Below are positions 1-9,770 of a DNA stretch of 64,000 nucleotides, piece by piece; position 1 is the stretch's first letter; every line of letters starts with the position of its first letter. A program made the translations under genes and the position numbers. Below the pieces are notes generated by a model. That model did not search any database. It was not told where the DNA came from and was given only the letters and a program-made list of their open reading frames with translations. Source of the stretch: Streptomyces sp. NBC_00457 (GTDB lineage: Bacteria > Actinomycetota > Actinomycetes > Streptomycetales > Streptomycetaceae); the NCBI RefSeq assembly GCF_036014015.1, contig NZ_CP107905.1:10106001-10170000 (forward strand). Reading direction: 5' to 3'.

Positions 1-1
1 C

Positions 2-124
2 CGGGTGGTGCTGGAGCACGACACCGTCTTCCTGGCCCGTTTCCCCGAGGGCTGGAAGGTGACCGCCGCCGGATGCCGGCCCCGGTCCCAGCAGCCGTAC
101 CAGTGCGAGATCAAGGGCGGGTGA
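2..124 (+). CDS. C-terminal end of an unidentified protein (5' truncated by window)
   Basis: An open frame enters from the left edge and stops with TGA at 122-124, leaving 40 residues. The tail contains GWKVTAAGC and QPYQCEIKGG, a pattern I associate with small conserved Streptomyces proteins encoded just upstream of DUF6766 genes. The two cysteines are about 14 residues apart. It lies 7 bases before the next small gene, so the three genes probably form one transcript. Function is unknown. Confidence 0.55.
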   Translation, partial: RVVLEHDTVFLARFPEGWKVTAAGCRPRSQQPYQCEIKGG

Positions 125-131
125 GAAGACC

Positions 132-215
132 ATGAGGACGCTGTTCGTAGGGACGCTTCTGGTGGTAGCTCTCGGCCTGGCGTACTTCATGGCCTTGGGA
201 CTGATGCGCCGATGA
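132..215 (+). CDS. 27-residue single-membrane-span peptide
   Basis: ATG at 132 and TGA at 213-215 give 27 residues. Nearly the whole peptide is hydrophobic (LFVGTLLVVALGLAYFMALG), with basic ends, so it looks like one transmembrane helix. Its stop overlaps the ATG of the DUF6766 gene by four bases (ATGA), a sign of translational coupling. It may be a small membrane partner of that protein. I recognise no family. Confidence 0.5.
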   Translation: MRTLFVGTLLVVALGLAYFMALGLMRR

Positions 216-937
216 GTACGGAACCGGCGCCCGGCAACGGCACCACCGCGGCCCCGCACCGTGCGCGGCGGTTCCTCCGCCACAACAGTCTCGGCCTGTT
301 CTTCATGGGCACGTTCCTGCTCGCCCTGGCGGGCCAGGCCGTGGTGGGGCACGCGGCGTTCAACAACCAGCTCCGCACCGACGACATGGCACTCATCAGC
401 TTCGGCGCCTACGTGACCACGTCGGACTTCGCCGTCGACGTCACCGAGAACTGGCAGTCCGAGTACCTGCAGTTCTTCCTCTACATCTTCGCCACCGTCT
501 GGCTGCTGCAGCGCGGCTCACCGGAGTCCAAGGAACTCGACAGGGCGGGCACCGAGTCGGACAAGGAGCAGATGACCGGCGAACACGCCAGGGACGACTC
601 CCCGCGATGGGCCGCGGCCACGGACTGGCGCGGCGTGCTCTTCTCCCGCTCGCTCGGCCTGGCCATGGGGACCATCTTCCTGCTGTCCTGGCTGGCCCAG
701 TCCGTCACGGGTGTCGCCGCCTACAACGAACAGCAGTTGCGCCAACTCCAGGCCCCCCTGTCCTGGGCCGAGTACCTCTCCTCCGCGGACTTCTGGGACC
801 GCACCCTGCAGAACTGGCAGTCCGAGCTGCTCGCCGTCGGCTCCATGGCCGTCCTCGCCATCTACCTGAGGCAACGAGGTTCACCGGAGTCCAAGCCCGT
901 CGGGGCGCCCCACTCCGCCACCGGCGTCGAAGGCTGA
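212..937 (+). CDS. DUF6766 family membrane protein with internal duplication
   Basis: A 241-residue protein made of two similar halves. Each half has a start like SLGLFFMGTFLLALAGQ or SLGLAMGTIFLLSWLAQ, a middle with NWQSE, a second hydrophobic segment, and the end RGSPESK. That gives about four membrane segments. The duplicated architecture and NWQSE/GSPESK motifs fit the DUF6766 family, common in actinomycetes and of unknown function. The linker between halves (roughly residues 108-138) is acidic and hydrophilic. The start overlaps the stop of the preceding small membrane peptide. Confidence 0.8.
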   Translation: MSTEPAPGNGTTAAPHRARRFLRHNSLGLFFMGTFLLALAGQAVVGHAAFNNQLRTDDMALISFGAYVTTSDFAVDVTENWQSEYLQFFLYIFATVWLLQRGSPESKELDRAGTESDKEQMTGEHARDDSPRWAAATDWRGVLFSRSLGLAMGTIFLLSWLAQSVTGVAAYNEQQLRQLQAPLSWAEYLSSADFWDRTLQNWQSELLAVGSMAVLAIYLRQRGSPESKPVGAPHSATGVEG

Positions 938-954
938 GCGGACCGGGGCCGGGA

Positions 955-1115
955 AGGGGCGGCGTCGGACATCGCCGTGCTGGACGGACGCAGGGTGGGC
1001 GTCCGGGGCCGCGCGGGCGACCGGGTCAACCACGGCCGGCTCTTGCCCGAAGGACCTCTTCGCGTGGCAGGCCCATGCCTCACGGGACCGGCGGACGGAA
1101 GCCCGCGTCCACCGT
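955..1115 (+). pseudogene. Fragment of a molybdopterin oxidoreductase large subunit
   Basis: Translation from about 968 gives DIAVLDGRRVGVRGRAGDRVNHGRL. After a frame change near 1045 a second frame gives PKDLFAWQAHASRDR. Together these match the N-terminal region of nitrate-reductase-like molybdopterin oxidoreductases (VxGRAxDRVNHGRLxPKDLxxWQA). No cofactor-binding domains follow, and the rest of an enzyme of roughly 700 or more residues is absent. This is a short decayed relic with one frameshift. Identification rests on motif memory only. Confidence 0.55.
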
Positions 1116-1147
1116 GGTGACCGGCAAGGATCCCTAGACCGGCCGCG

Positions 1148-1339
1148 TCACGGTCCTGACCAGCCGCTCTCCCACTCCGCGGCGTCCCCTTCCTTGGCCT
1201 CTTCGCCCGCGCGGTCCCCCTCCGCCTGCGAAGGGGTCGTCCGTGGCGCCTCCTGAGGATCGCCCTGCTCTGTCTTCCGTTCCGTCGCGGTGTCGTCCTG
1301 CCGCTCGCCCTCTGCCTGGGACGGGGTGTGCTCACTCAT
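1148..1339 (-). CDS. Small acidic, repeat-containing hydrophilic protein
   Basis: ATG at 1339 is preceded by a good ribosome site (AGGGAGG) and encodes 63 residues. The sequence is highly charged, has no hydrophobic core, and repeats the motif TPSQAEGER / TPSQAEGDR at both ends. It is probably disordered. Similar TPSQAEG-containing small proteins are, as I recall, widespread in Streptomyces with unknown function. A longer in-frame start at 1444 has no clear ribosome site. Confidence 0.6.
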   Translation of the reverse strand: MSEHTPSQAEGERQDDTATERKTEQGDPQEAPRTTPSQAEGDRAGEEAKEGDAAEWESGWSGP

Positions 1340-1440
1340 CGTCGGCCTCCCTGGTGCGAACGCCGTTTGGTGTGTCGGGTGTGCTGGGGTGCCCTGTCGT
1401 CCCTCGTGCTCGGGCGGGGATGACGGCAGTCGGTCCCTCA

Positions 1441-1679
1441 TCAAGCGTCACTCCTGGCGTGTGCGGTGCCCTTGCCGGGGGCGGCACGCAGCCAGCCGGC
1501 GATCCACCCTGTCTGCATCGCGGCATCCAGGCGGTACGTCGGCCGGATCCGCCCCTCGGCCCGAAGACCCACTCGAAGCCGCGCAGATGCGCCAGCGGCC
1601 GCAGCCCGCCCACGATGTTGAACAGGCCGTGCGCCACCGCGACCGCGGCCGCCCGCTCCGGCACTCCCGCCCTGCCCAT
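1441..1679 (-). pseudogene. Degraded small membrane/hypothetical protein gene
   Basis: One reverse frame reads GVPERAAAVAVAHGLFNIVGG...LRGFEWVFGP from about 1679. A second, shifted frame then reads GRIRPTYRLDAAMQTGWIAGWLRA to a stop at 1441. The two pieces look like the beginning and end of one conserved actinomycete protein of about 120-140 residues whose middle (probably membrane) part has been deleted with a frame change. I do not know its function. Confidence 0.45.
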
Positions 1680-1702
1680 ACCGCTGTCCACTCCGCTCCC
1701 TG

Positions 1703-1740
1703 CCTGCCAGGTCGGCCGGGTACCCGGCCGACCTGGCAGG
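1703..1740. repeat. Perfect 38-bp palindrome
   Basis: Positions 1703-1740 read identically on both strands, centred on GGTACC at 1721/1722, with arms beginning CCTGCCAGGTCGG. As RNA it would form a 17-19 bp, very GC-rich hairpin. It lies between a decayed gene and the end of the convergently placed GntR gene (stop at 1786). It could be a terminator or a leftover inverted repeat. There is no U-tract. Confidence 0.6.
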
Positions 1741-1785
1741 AAAACGCAGGTCACCGGCCCAGCTCAACCGTCGTCGTGACCCACG

Positions 1786-2451
1786 TCAGATGGCGTCGCG
1801 AATGGCCCGTTCGAAGCCCACTACGTGACTGCGGGCCAGCTCTGACGCCTTGTCGGGGTCACCGGCGACGATCGACTCGATCAGCGGTCCGTGTTCCTCG
1901 ACGTGGCCGGCCATGTCGGGCAGGCGGTCGATGAACAGGCACCAGATGCGGGTGGCCAGGTTGTCGTGGCGGACGAGGGTGTCCTCCAGGTACGGGTTGT
2001 GCGTGGCGGCATAGATGGCGCGGTGCACCTGAAGGTCCAGACGCATCAGGTCGGCGGCGTCCTGTCGACGGGAATCCACGCGCTCCAGCTCCCGCAGTAC
2101 GGCCGTCAGGGCCGCCCGGTCCGCGGCCGTGGCCCGCCGCGCGGCCTGGGCGGCGGCCAAGGGCTCCAGCTCCTGGCGTACCTCGGAGATATGCGCCAGG
2201 TCCGTGATGTTGACCTCCGTGGCGAAGGTGCCGCGCCGGGGGTAGGTCGTGATCAGGCGCTCGTACTGGAGCCGCTTGAGCGCCTCGCGCACCGGTGTCC
2301 GTCCGACGCCGAGGGACTGACCCAACTGGTCCTCGTTGATCGGCGCGCCCGGGCGGATCTCCAGCATCACGAGCCGGTCGCGGATGGCGCGGTAGGCGCG
2401 TTCGGCGAGGGACAGCTCCTCGCCCGTGGGCTCGGTCGCCAGCTGCTGCAT
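1786..2451 (-). CDS. GntR-family transcriptional regulator, FadR/FCD subfamily
   Basis: This 221-residue protein has an N-terminal winged helix (about residues 10-75; AYRAIRDRLVMLEIRPGAPI and VGRTPVREALKRLQYERLI are classic GntR signatures). A helical FCD ligand domain follows (about 85-215; EVRQELEPLAA and HRAIYAATHNPYLEDTL). It is divergent from glyA-soxBDAG, with 95 bases between the two starts, so it most likely represses that operon and responds to a small acid such as sarcosine, glycine or glyoxylate. The palindrome at 2501-2512 is the likely binding site. Effector identity is inferred. Confidence 0.85.
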   Translation of the reverse strand: MQQLATEPTGEELSLAERAYRAIRDRLVMLEIRPGAPINEDQLGQSLGVGRTPVREALKRLQYERLITTYPRRGTFATEVNITDLAHISEVRQELEPLAAAQAARRATAADRAALTAVLRELERVDSRRQDAADLMRLDLQVHRAIYAATHNPYLEDTLVRHDNLATRIWCLFIDRLPDMAGHVEEHGPLIESIVAGDPDKASELARSHVVGFERAIRDAI

Positions 2452-2500
2452 GGATGCCCCCTTGACCTGTCCGGCGAGCTCCCATACCTTACCGCACAGG

Positions 2501-2512
2501 CTGATATATCAG
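2501..2512. promoter_or_regulatory. Candidate GntR operator palindrome
   Basis: CTGATATATCAG is a perfect 12-bp palindrome and stands out as AT-rich in a GC-rich intergenic region. It lies 35 bases before the glyA start and 50 bases before the divergent GntR start. FCD-type GntR proteins often bind short TA-centred palindromes of this kind. The assignment is inferred from position and symmetry. Confidence 0.5.
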
Positions 2513-2546
2513 TTGCTCTTTAGTTGACGCTCAGGATGGTGCACAG

Positions 2547-3851
2547 ATGGCAACGACCCCGTCCACCACCACGGTCACCTCCCCCCTCTCCCTCCCGCTC
2601 AGCGCACTCGACCCGGATGTCGCCGCCGCGGTGGACGCCGAGCTGCACCGCCAGCAGTCGACCCTCGAGATGATCGCCTCGGAGAACTTCGCGCCGGCCG
2701 CCGTCATGGAGGCCCAGGGCTCGGTCCTGACCAACAAGTACGCCGAGGGCTACCCCGGCCGCCGCTACTACGGCGGCTGTGAACACGTCGACGTCATCGA
2801 GCAGTTGGCCATCACCCGCGTCAAGGAACTCTTCGGCGCCGAGGCCGCGAACGTACAGCCGCACTCGGGCGCCCAGGCCAACGCGGCAGCCATGTTCGCG
2901 CTGCTGAACCCCGGCGACACGATCCTCGGCCTCGACCTCGCACACGGCGGGCACCTGACCCACGGCATGCGCCTCAACTACTCCGGCAAGCTCTACAACG
3001 TCGTGCCGTACCACGTGCGCACGTCTGACATGCGCATCGACATGGACGAGGTCGAGCAGCTCGCTCTCGCCCATCGGCCCAAGCTGATCGTCGCCGGCTG
3101 GTCGGCCTACCCCCGCCACCTGGACTTCGCCGAGTTCCGGCGGATCGCCGACGCGGTGGGCGCGTATCTGCTGGTGGACATGGCGCACTTCGCCGGTCTG
3201 GTGGCCGCGGGCCTGCACCCGAGCCCGGTGCCGTACGCCGACGTGGTCACGACCACCACGCACAAGACGCTCGGCGGCCCGCGCGGCGGGGTGATCCTCA
3301 GCCGGGCCGGCCTCGCCAAGAGGATCAATTCCGCGGTCTTCCCGGGACAGCAGGGCGGACCGCTGGAGCACGTCATCGCGGCGAAGGCGGTGGCCTTCAA
3401 GGTGGCGGCGGGGGAGGAGTTCAAGGAGCGCCAGCGGCGCACGCTGCGGGGAGCGAAGATCCTCGCCGGACGGCTCCTGTCCGACGACGTGGCCGAGGCC
3501 GGGATCACCGTGCTGACCGGCGGTACCGAAGTCCACCTGGTACTCGTCGACCTGCGCGACTCCGAGCTGGACGGGCAGCAGGCCGAGGACCGGCTGCACC
3601 GCGTCGGCATCACCGTCAACCGCAACGCGGTGCCCTTCGACCCCCGCCCGCCGATGGTCTCCTCGGGCCTGCGGATCGGCACCCCAGCTCTCGCCACCCG
3701 GGGCTTCGGCGACACGGAGTTCCGGGAGGTCGCCGACATCATCGCCCAGGCCCTGAAGGGCGAGCAGCCCGAGGACGAATTGCGGGCCCGGGTCGGGAAA
3801 CTCGCCGCCGCCTTCCCCCTCTACCCCCACCTGAACGGAGCCGCGGCATGA
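2547..3851 (+). CDS. glyA: Serine hydroxymethyltransferase
   Basis: The 434-residue PLP enzyme interconverts glycine plus 5,10-methylene-tetrahydrofolate with serine. It has the usual length and signatures: [35 protein letters not shown] near the start and the Schiff-base lysine in [14 protein letters not shown] around residue 237. As first gene of the sarcosine oxidase operon it can consume both glycine and the one-carbon unit released from sarcosine, yielding serine. This is probably a catabolic paralogue rather than the housekeeping copy. Its stop overlaps the soxB start (ATGA). Confidence 0.95.
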   Translation: MATTPSTTTVTSPLSLPLSALDPDVAAAVDAELHRQQSTLEMIASENFAPAAVMEAQGSVLTNKYAEGYPGRRYYGGCEHVDVIEQLAITRVKELFGAEAANVQPHSGAQANAAAMFALLNPGDTILGLDLAHGGHLTHGMRLNYSGKLYNVVPYHVRTSDMRIDMDEVEQLALAHRPKLIVAGWSAYPRHLDFAEFRRIADAVGAYLLVDMAHFAGLVAAGLHPSPVPYADVVTTTTHKTLGGPRGGVILSRAGLAKRINSAVFPGQQGGPLEHVIAAKAVAFKVAAGEEFKERQRRTLRGAKILAGRLLSDDVAEAGITVLTGGTEVHLVLVDLRDSELDGQQAEDRLHRVGITVNRNAVPFDPRPPMVSSGLRIGTPALATRGFGDTEFREVADIIAQALKGEQPEDELRARVGKLAAAFPLYPHLNGAAA

Positions 3852-5068
3852 CCGCCGAGCCGCTGCCGGAGCACCCGGACTTCCTCTGGCGCAACCCCGA
3901 GCCGCGCTCCTCGTACGACGTCGTCATCGTCGGCGGGGGCGGCCACGGCCTGGCCACCGCCTACTACCTCGCCAAGAACCACGGCATCACCAACGTCGCC
4001 GTCCTGGAAAAGGGCTGGCTGGCCGGCGGCAACATGGCCCGCAACACCACGATCATCCGCTCCAACTACCTGTGGGACGAGAGCGCGGCGATCTACGAAC
4101 ACGCGCTCAAGCTGTGGGAGCAGCTCCCCGAGGAGCTGGACTACGACTTCCTGTTCAGCCAGCGCGGCGTGCTCAACCTCGCGCACACCCTCCAGGACGT
4201 CCGCGAGGGCATGCGCCGCGTGGGCGCCAACCGCCTCAACGGAGTCGACGCCCAATGGCTGGAGCCGGACGAGGTCGCGAAGGTCTGCCCCATCCTCAAC
4301 GTCTCGTCCCGCACCCGCTATCCGGTCCTCGGCGGCACCTTCCAGCCGCGCGCCGGCATCGCCAAGCACGACCACGTCGCCTGGGCGCTGGCCCGCCGCG
4401 CCGACGAGCTGGGCGTGGACCTGATCCAGGGCTGCGAGGTCACCGGCTTCCTCAAGGACGGCGACCGGGTCGTGGGCGTCGAGACGAACCGCGGCCGCAT
4501 CCTCGCCGGCCGGGTCGGTCTCGCGGCGGCCGGGCACAGCAGCGTGCTGGCCGAGCGGGCGGGCGTACGGCTGCCGGTGCAGTCGCATCCGCTGCAAGCC
4601 CTGGTCTCCGAACTGCACGAACCGGTGCACCCCACCGTCGTCATGTCGAACCACGTCCACGTCTACGTCTCCCAGGCCCACAAGGGCGAGCTGGTGATGG
4701 GCGCGGGCGTCGACTCCTACAACGGCTACGGGCAGCGCGGCTCCTTCCACGTCATCGAGCAGCAGATGGCCGCCGCCGTCGAGCTGTTCCCGATCTTCGC
4801 CCGCGCACACGTCCTGCGGACCTGGGGCGGCATCGTCGACGTCACCCCGGACGCCTCCCCGATCATCGGCAGCACCCCCGTGGAGAACCTCTACGTCAAC
4901 TGCGGCTGGGGCACCGGCGGTTTCAAGGCCACCCCGGCCGCCGGCTGGACCTTCGCGCACACCCTCGCCACCGGCGAACCGCATCCGCTGAACGCCCCCT
5001 TCGCCCTCGAACGCTTCACCACGGGCGCGTTGATCGACGAGCACGGCGCCGCGGCCGTGGCCCACTGA
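3848..5068 (+). CDS. soxB: Sarcosine oxidase beta subunit
   Basis: A 406-residue FAD-binding D-amino-acid-oxidase fold subunit of heterotetrameric sarcosine oxidase. The dinucleotide motif [18 protein letters not shown] lies near residues 26-43, and [10 protein letters not shown] and [14 protein letters not shown] occur later, as in known SoxB proteins. This subunit carries the covalent flavin and oxidises sarcosine to glycine with transfer of the methyl group to folate. The start overlaps the glyA stop; an 10-base gap with GAGGAGA separates it from soxD. Cytoplasmic. Confidence 0.95.
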   Translation: MTAEPLPEHPDFLWRNPEPRSSYDVVIVGGGGHGLATAYYLAKNHGITNVAVLEKGWLAGGNMARNTTIIRSNYLWDESAAIYEHALKLWEQLPEELDYDFLFSQRGVLNLAHTLQDVREGMRRVGANRLNGVDAQWLEPDEVAKVCPILNVSSRTRYPVLGGTFQPRAGIAKHDHVAWALARRADELGVDLIQGCEVTGFLKDGDRVVGVETNRGRILAGRVGLAAAGHSSVLAERAGVRLPVQSHPLQALVSELHEPVHPTVVMSNHVHVYVSQAHKGELVMGAGVDSYNGYGQRGSFHVIEQQMAAAVELFPIFARAHVLRTWGGIVDVTPDASPIIGSTPVENLYVNCGWGTGGFKATPAAGWTFAHTLATGEPHPLNAPFALERFTTGALIDEHGAAAVAH

Positions 5069-5078
5069 GGAGAACACT

Positions 5079-5378
5079 GTGCTGCTCATCCGCTGCCCAT
5101 GGTGCGGTCCACGTGACGAGACCGAGTACCACTACGGGGGACAGGCCCACGTCCCCCACCCCGAGACCCCGGCCGACCTCACCGACGAGCAGTGGGCCGA
5201 GTACGTCTTCTACCGCGACAACCCCAAGGGCCCCTTCGCCGAGCGCTGGATGCACAGCACCGGCTGCCGCCGCTGGTTCAACGTCCTGCGGGACACCGCC
5301 AGTTACGAGGTGCTCGCCTCCTACCGGCCCGACGAGCCCCGCCCCGAACTGCCCCAGGCTGCCGGAGGAAACCGATGA
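5079..5378 (+). CDS. soxD: Sarcosine oxidase delta subunit
   Basis: The 99-residue delta subunit starts with GTG, preceded by GAGGAGA. It begins [20 protein letters not shown], contains the CxxC pair and later the [13 protein letters not shown] segment, all typical of SoxD, which binds zinc. It is a structural subunit of the heterotetramer. Its stop overlaps the soxA start (ATGA), fitting coupled translation at fixed stoichiometry. Confidence 0.93.
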   Translation: MLLIRCPWCGPRDETEYHYGGQAHVPHPETPADLTDEQWAEYVFYRDNPKGPFAERWMHSTGCRRWFNVLRDTASYEVLASYRPDEPRPELPQAAGGNR

Positions 5379-8191
5379 CCGACCAGCACTTCCGGCTCCG
5401 GCAAGGAGGCCGCATCGACCGCGGCACCGTGCTGCGGTTCACCGTCGACGGACGGGAGCTGACCGGGCACCCCGGTGACACCGTCGCCTCCGCGATGCTG
5501 GCGAACGGCATCGTCGAGGTCGCCCCCTCGCTCTACCGCAGCCGCCCGCGCGGCATCGTCGCCGCGGGCGTCGAAGAGCCCAACGCCCTGTTGCAGATCG
5601 ACGGTTCGTGCTCCGAGGGCATGCTGCCGGCCACAACCGTCGAGCTGTACGACGGACTGTCCGCCACCACGCTCTCCGGCATGGGCCGACTGGACCCGAC
5701 CCCTGACCCCGCCGTCTACGACAAGAAGTACGTCCACACCGACGTCCTGGTCGTCGGCGCCGGCCCGGCCGGGCTCGCGGCCGCCGCCGCTGCCGCCGAG
5801 TCCGGCGCCCGCGTGATCCTCGTCGACGAGCAGCCTCAGTCCGGTGACTGGGAGGGTGCCGGCGAGATGCGCGCGGCCCTCGACGCGGCGCCCGAGGCCG
5901 TCGTACTGCATCGGACCACGGCTTTCGGGTCGTACGACGACAACTACGTGCTGGCGCTGCAGCGGCGCACCGACCATCTCGGAGCCGACGCCCCCGCCGG
6001 CGTCTCGCGGCAGCGGCTGTGGCACATCCGCGCCCGCCAGGTGGTTCTGGCGACCGGCGCGCATGAGCGTCCGCTGGTCTTCGCGGGCAACGACCGGCCC
6101 GGGGTGATGCTGGCCGGTGCCGTCCGTACCTACCTCAATCGGTATGGCGTGGCGGCGGGTTCCCGGGTCGTGGTGAGCACGACCAACGACAGCGCCTACG
6201 ACACGGTCGCCGACCTGCACGCCGCGGGTGTCGCGGTGACCGCTGTCGTGGACGCACGCCCCAAGCTGTCCGAGCGGGCCACCGAGGTCGCCGCGGCGAC
6301 CGGCGTACGGGTCCTGACGGGCAGCGCGGTCGTCGACACGGGGGGCGAGGGACGGATCACCTCGGTCGCGGTCCAGGGCCTTGACGCGGACGGCCGACTC
6401 ACCGGTGCGGCCGAGTCCTTCGCGTGCGACCTGCTCGCCGTCTCGGGCGGCTGGAGCCCGGTGGTGCACCTGCACAGCCAGCGCCAGGGGCGGCTGCGCT
6501 GGGACAACGAGTTGGTCGCCTTCGTGCCCGACGGGAACGTGCGGGACCAACACGTCGTCGGTGCGGCGCGCGGGACGTACTCGCTCGGCGGATGCGTGGC
6601 CGAGGGGGCGCGGGCCGGTGCGCTGGCGGCGACGGAGGCCGGATTCCCGGTGCCGGTGCCGACGGCGTCGTACGAGGAGGTGCGTCCTGAGGTGCGCGCC
6701 CTGTGGCTCGTGCCGGGCCCTGACGACGGCTGGGACAACCACTTCGTCGACCTCCAGCGCGATGTCACCGTCGCCGACGTCTGGCGTTCCACCGGCGCCG
6801 GCATGCGCGGCGTCGAACACGTCAAGCGCTACACCTCGCTCGGCACCGCCAACGACCAGGGCAAGACGTCCGGCGTCAACGCGATCGGCGTGATCGCCGA
6901 GGTGTTGGGGGGCTCACTGGGAGAGATCGGCACCACGGCCTACCGGGCGCCGTACGCGCCGGTGGCCTTCGCCGCCCTGGCCGGGCGTGAGCGAGGTGAG
7001 CTGTTCGACCCGGAGCGGACCACCTCCATCCACCCCTGGCACGTCGCTCAAGGCGCGATGTTCGAGGACGTCGGTCAGTGGAAGCGCCCCTGGTACTACC
7101 CCCAGCCGGGCGAGGACATGGACACGGCCGTGGCCCGCGAATGCCGCGCGGCCCGTGAGGGCGTGGCGTTCATGGACGCCTCCACCCTCGGCAAGATCGA
7201 GCTCTGGGGCGCGGACGCGGGCGAGTTCCTCAACCGCGTCTACACCAACGCCTTCAAGAAGCTCAAGCCCGGCCACGCCCGCTACGGCGTGATGTGCAAG
7301 CCCGACGGCATGATCTTCGACGACGGCGTGACCCTGCGTCTCGACGACAACCGCTACTTCATGACCACCACGACCGGCGGCGCCGCAGGCGTCCTGGACT
7401 GGCTGGAGGAGTGGCTGCAGACCGAGTGGCCCGAACTCGACGTCCACTGCACCTCGGTGACCGAGCAGTGGGCGACGATCGCCGTCGTCGGCCCGCAGTC
7501 GCGCGAGGTCGTCGCGGGGCTGGCGCCCGACGTCGACCTGTCCGCCGAGGCCTTCCCGTTCATGGCCTTCCGCGAGACCACACTGGCCTCCGGCATCCCG
7601 GCCCGCATCTGCCGGATCTCCTTCTCCGGCGAACTCGCCTACGAGATCAACGTCTCCGCGTGGTACGGCCTGGAGGTCTGGGAGGAGGTGTACGCGATCG
7701 GCCGGCCGTACGGCATCACGCCGTACGGCACCGAGACCATGCACGTCCTGCGGGCCGAGAAGGGCTACATCATCGTCGGCCAGGACACCGACGGCACTGT
7801 CACCCCGCAGGACGCGGGCATGTCCTGGGTGGTCTCGAAGCAGAAGGACTTCATCGGCAAGCGGTCCTACTCCCGCGCCGACACCGCCCGCACCGACCGC
7901 AAGCAACTGGTCGGCCTGCTGCCGACCGACCGCACGACCCGGCTGCCGGAAGGCACCCAACTCGTCGCGCCGGACGTCCCCTTGGAGACGGTGCCCGTGC
8001 CGATGCTCGGCCACGTCACCTCCAGCTACCACAGCCCGGCCCTCGGCCGCCCCTTCGCCCTCGCCCTCGTCGCCGATGGGCGGTCGAGGATCGGCGAGAC
8101 CCTGCTCGCCCCGGTGGGCGAGGACCTGGTGCCCGTCGAGGTGGCCGACTTCGTCCTCTACGACCCCGAAGGGACCAAGCGAGATGGCTGA
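5375..8191 (+). CDS. soxA: Sarcosine oxidase alpha subunit
   Basis: This 938-residue protein uses the ATG that overlaps the soxD stop; an upstream in-frame extension runs through soxD and is not real. An N-terminal 2Fe-2S-ferredoxin-like region (about 1-100) precedes an NAD(P)/FAD pyridine-nucleotide domain ([20 protein letters not shown] around 120-140). The C-terminal half is a GcvT-like folate-binding domain ([20 protein letters not shown], then [23 protein letters not shown]). The folate domain captures the sarcosine methyl as methylene-tetrahydrofolate, the substrate of the adjacent GlyA. Length and architecture match SoxA. Confidence 0.95.
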   Translation: MTDQHFRLRQGGRIDRGTVLRFTVDGRELTGHPGDTVASAMLANGIVEVAPSLYRSRPRGIVAAGVEEPNALLQIDGSCSEGMLPATTVELYDGLSATTLSGMGRLDPTPDPAVYDKKYVHTDVLVVGAGPAGLAAAAAAAESGARVILVDEQPQSGDWEGAGEMRAALDAAPEAVVLHRTTAFGSYDDNYVLALQRRTDHLGADAPAGVSRQRLWHIRARQVVLATGAHERPLVFAGNDRPGVMLAGAVRTYLNRYGVAAGSRVVVSTTNDSAYDTVADLHAAGVAVTAVVDARPKLSERATEVAAATGVRVLTGSAVVDTGGEGRITSVAVQGLDADGRLTGAAESFACDLLAVSGGWSPVVHLHSQRQGRLRWDNELVAFVPDGNVRDQHVVGAARGTYSLGGCVAEGARAGALAATEAGFPVPVPTASYEEVRPEVRALWLVPGPDDGWDNHFVDLQRDVTVADVWRSTGAGMRGVEHVKRYTSLGTANDQGKTSGVNAIGVIAEVLGGSLGEIGTTAYRAPYAPVAFAALAGRERGELFDPERTTSIHPWHVAQGAMFEDVGQWKRPWYYPQPGEDMDTAVARECRAAREGVAFMDASTLGKIELWGADAGEFLNRVYTNAFKKLKPGHARYGVMCKPDGMIFDDGVTLRLDDNRYFMTTTTGGAAGVLDWLEEWLQTEWPELDVHCTSVTEQWATIAVVGPQSREVVAGLAPDVDLSAEAFPFMAFRETTLASGIPARICRISFSGELAYEINVSAWYGLEVWEEVYAIGRPYGITPYGTETMHVLRAEKGYIIVGQDTDGTVTPQDAGMSWVVSKQKDFIGKRSYSRADTARTDRKQLVGLLPTDRTTRLPEGTQLVAPDVPLETVPVPMLGHVTSSYHSPALGRPFALALVADGRSRIGETLLAPVGEDLVPVEVADFVLYDPEGTKRDG

Positions 8192-8804
8192 GCTGACCGA
8201 GTCCGGCCCGGTGCGCCTGCGCCGCAGCCCCCTGGCCCACCTGGAAGACCGGATGCGCGCCGCCACGGTCACCGGCGCCCGCGGTGTCGCGCTGACCGAG
8301 CGGCCGTTCCTCACCATGGTGAACCTGCGCGTCGACCCCGCCTCCGAAGCGGCCGACCGCATCGAGCAGGCCCTCGGGGCGCCGCTCCCGCGACAGTGCG
8401 GCGACACCACCTCATCCGCCGCCCACGCGATCGTATGGCTCGGCCCCGACGAGTGGCTCGTCCTGTCCCCGTCCGAAGCGACCGCCCTGGTCGCCGAGTT
8501 GAAGGAGGCACTCGGCGGGGCACCGGGCTCGGTCGTGGACGTCTCGGCGAACCGCACCACACTGGAACTGACCGGCCCGGCCGCCCGCCAGGTCCTGGAG
8601 AAGGGCTGCCCGCTCGACCTGCATCCCCGCGTCTTCGGACCCGGCCGGGCGCTGTCGACCACGGTGGGACCGGTAGCGGTGCTGCTCTGGCAACTCGACG
8701 AGGCACCCACGTACCGCCTGTTCCCCCGCTCCTCGTTCGCCGACTACCTTGCGCGCTGGCTCATCGACGCGATGAGCGAGTACGACGGCCCGGAGATGCC
8801 CTGA
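8184..8804 (+). CDS. soxG: Sarcosine oxidase gamma subunit
   Basis: ATG at 8184 overlaps the soxA stop by eight bases and gives 206 residues. The protein has the SoxG pattern: [12 protein letters not shown] at the start, [10 protein letters not shown] around residue 90, [30 protein letters not shown] in the middle, and a [20 protein letters not shown] end. It is the fourth subunit of the heterotetramer and is distantly related to GcvT. It closes the glyA-soxBDAG operon. Confidence 0.93.
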   Translation: MAELTESGPVRLRRSPLAHLEDRMRAATVTGARGVALTERPFLTMVNLRVDPASEAADRIEQALGAPLPRQCGDTTSSAAHAIVWLGPDEWLVLSPSEATALVAELKEALGGAPGSVVDVSANRTTLELTGPAARQVLEKGCPLDLHPRVFGPGRALSTTVGPVAVLLWQLDEAPTYRLFPRSSFADYLARWLIDAMSEYDGPEMP

Positions 8805-9137
8805 TGGGGGCGCCGGTCGAGCACGTCCTCACCCGGGACCGGGGCCTGTGCGGGAGAGGGCCTGCTCAAGGCCCGCCTGTGGCTGACGGACGCCAGAAGG
8901 CACCGGAACGCATGTGAGCACACGACCGCGATCCCGTCCGGGGGGCGCGGTCGCCGAACCCAACTCCCTTTGGTGTAAGTCCTCTTGACTGCCCTCGCGC
9001 TGTTACACAGCCGAGTGGAGGCCGCGATCGGCGCGATACGGGACGGATGCCTGCCGGAGGAATGACGGACTCATGATCCTCGTCGGAAGGGGCGGCCGGG
9101 CGTCGGCCGCCCCACGAGTCCGCTGGGGCCGCGCCCG
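8805..9137. other. Intergenic region after soxG, no recognised gene
   Basis: No recognised coding sequence lies in these 333 bases. A short frame continues after soxG (GAPVEHVLTRDRG...) but matches nothing I know. A hairpin at 8924-8952 may end the sox transcript. Confidence 0.5.
8924..8952 (+). terminator. Possible terminator hairpin downstream of soxG
   Basis: GACCGCG (8924-8930) pairs with CGCGGTC (8946-8952) across a 15-base loop, about 120 bases after the soxG stop. No U-tract follows, which is common in Streptomyces. Assignment is tentative. Confidence 0.4.
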
Positions 9138-9770
9138 GTGGCAGACGGAAGTGAGTCCACCTTGCGCAAGTCAGTGAGCCGACGGGCGGTCATCTCCCTC
9201 GCGGGTGTCTGCGCGTTGGGAACCGTGTTCGCCATGGCACCCGGCGCGTCGGCGATCGTCGGTGGAGTGCCGGTACCGGACGGCGAGCGGTCCTTCGTCG
9301 TACAGATCGAGCAACAGGGCGACGACGGGACCTGGTCGCACTACTGCGGCGGAGTACTGGTCCACAGCCGCGTTGTCGCCACCGCGGCGCACTGCGCCAG
9401 GTTCGCCGAGCAGGGCAGGGTCAAGATCCGGCTGGTCCTGGGGCGGTCCGACTCGAGGACGTCCGGCGGAACAGTGGTGACCGACGACCGCTTCGCCGTC
9501 TACAGCCACCCCGACTTCGACACCGTGACCAACACGGACCTGGGGCTCATCGTGCTCGACAGTTCGGTCGACCAGCCTCGCGCGGCCCTGCCACCGCTGG
9601 GAACACAGCTGCGGCCGGGGCGTCTCGTACGCGCCGCCGGTTGGGGACGTACCGATCTCGACGATCCGAACAAGCCCTCCCGTATGCGCGAAGTGAAGCT
9701 GCCCGTGAACAAGTTCGACACAGAGGGCGGTGTCTGGGACAAGGAGTTCCGGGCAGTAGAGATCAAGAGG
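9138..9770 (+). pseudogene. Trypsin-like secreted serine protease, C-terminally interrupted
   Basis: The product begins with a signal peptide (RRAVISLAGVCALGTVFAMAPGASA) followed directly by the mature trypsin N-terminus IVGG. The catalytic histidine (ATAAHC) and aspartate (TNTDLGLIVLD) are present. The frame is diverted after about GGVWDKEFRAVEI, before the GDSGGP serine motif, so the catalytic serine and the last third of an S1A domain are missing. The break coincides with the end of an IS701-type transposase remnant on the other strand. The exact start is uncertain: GTG at 9138, TTG at 9162 and GTG at 9174 are possible. Confidence 0.75.
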
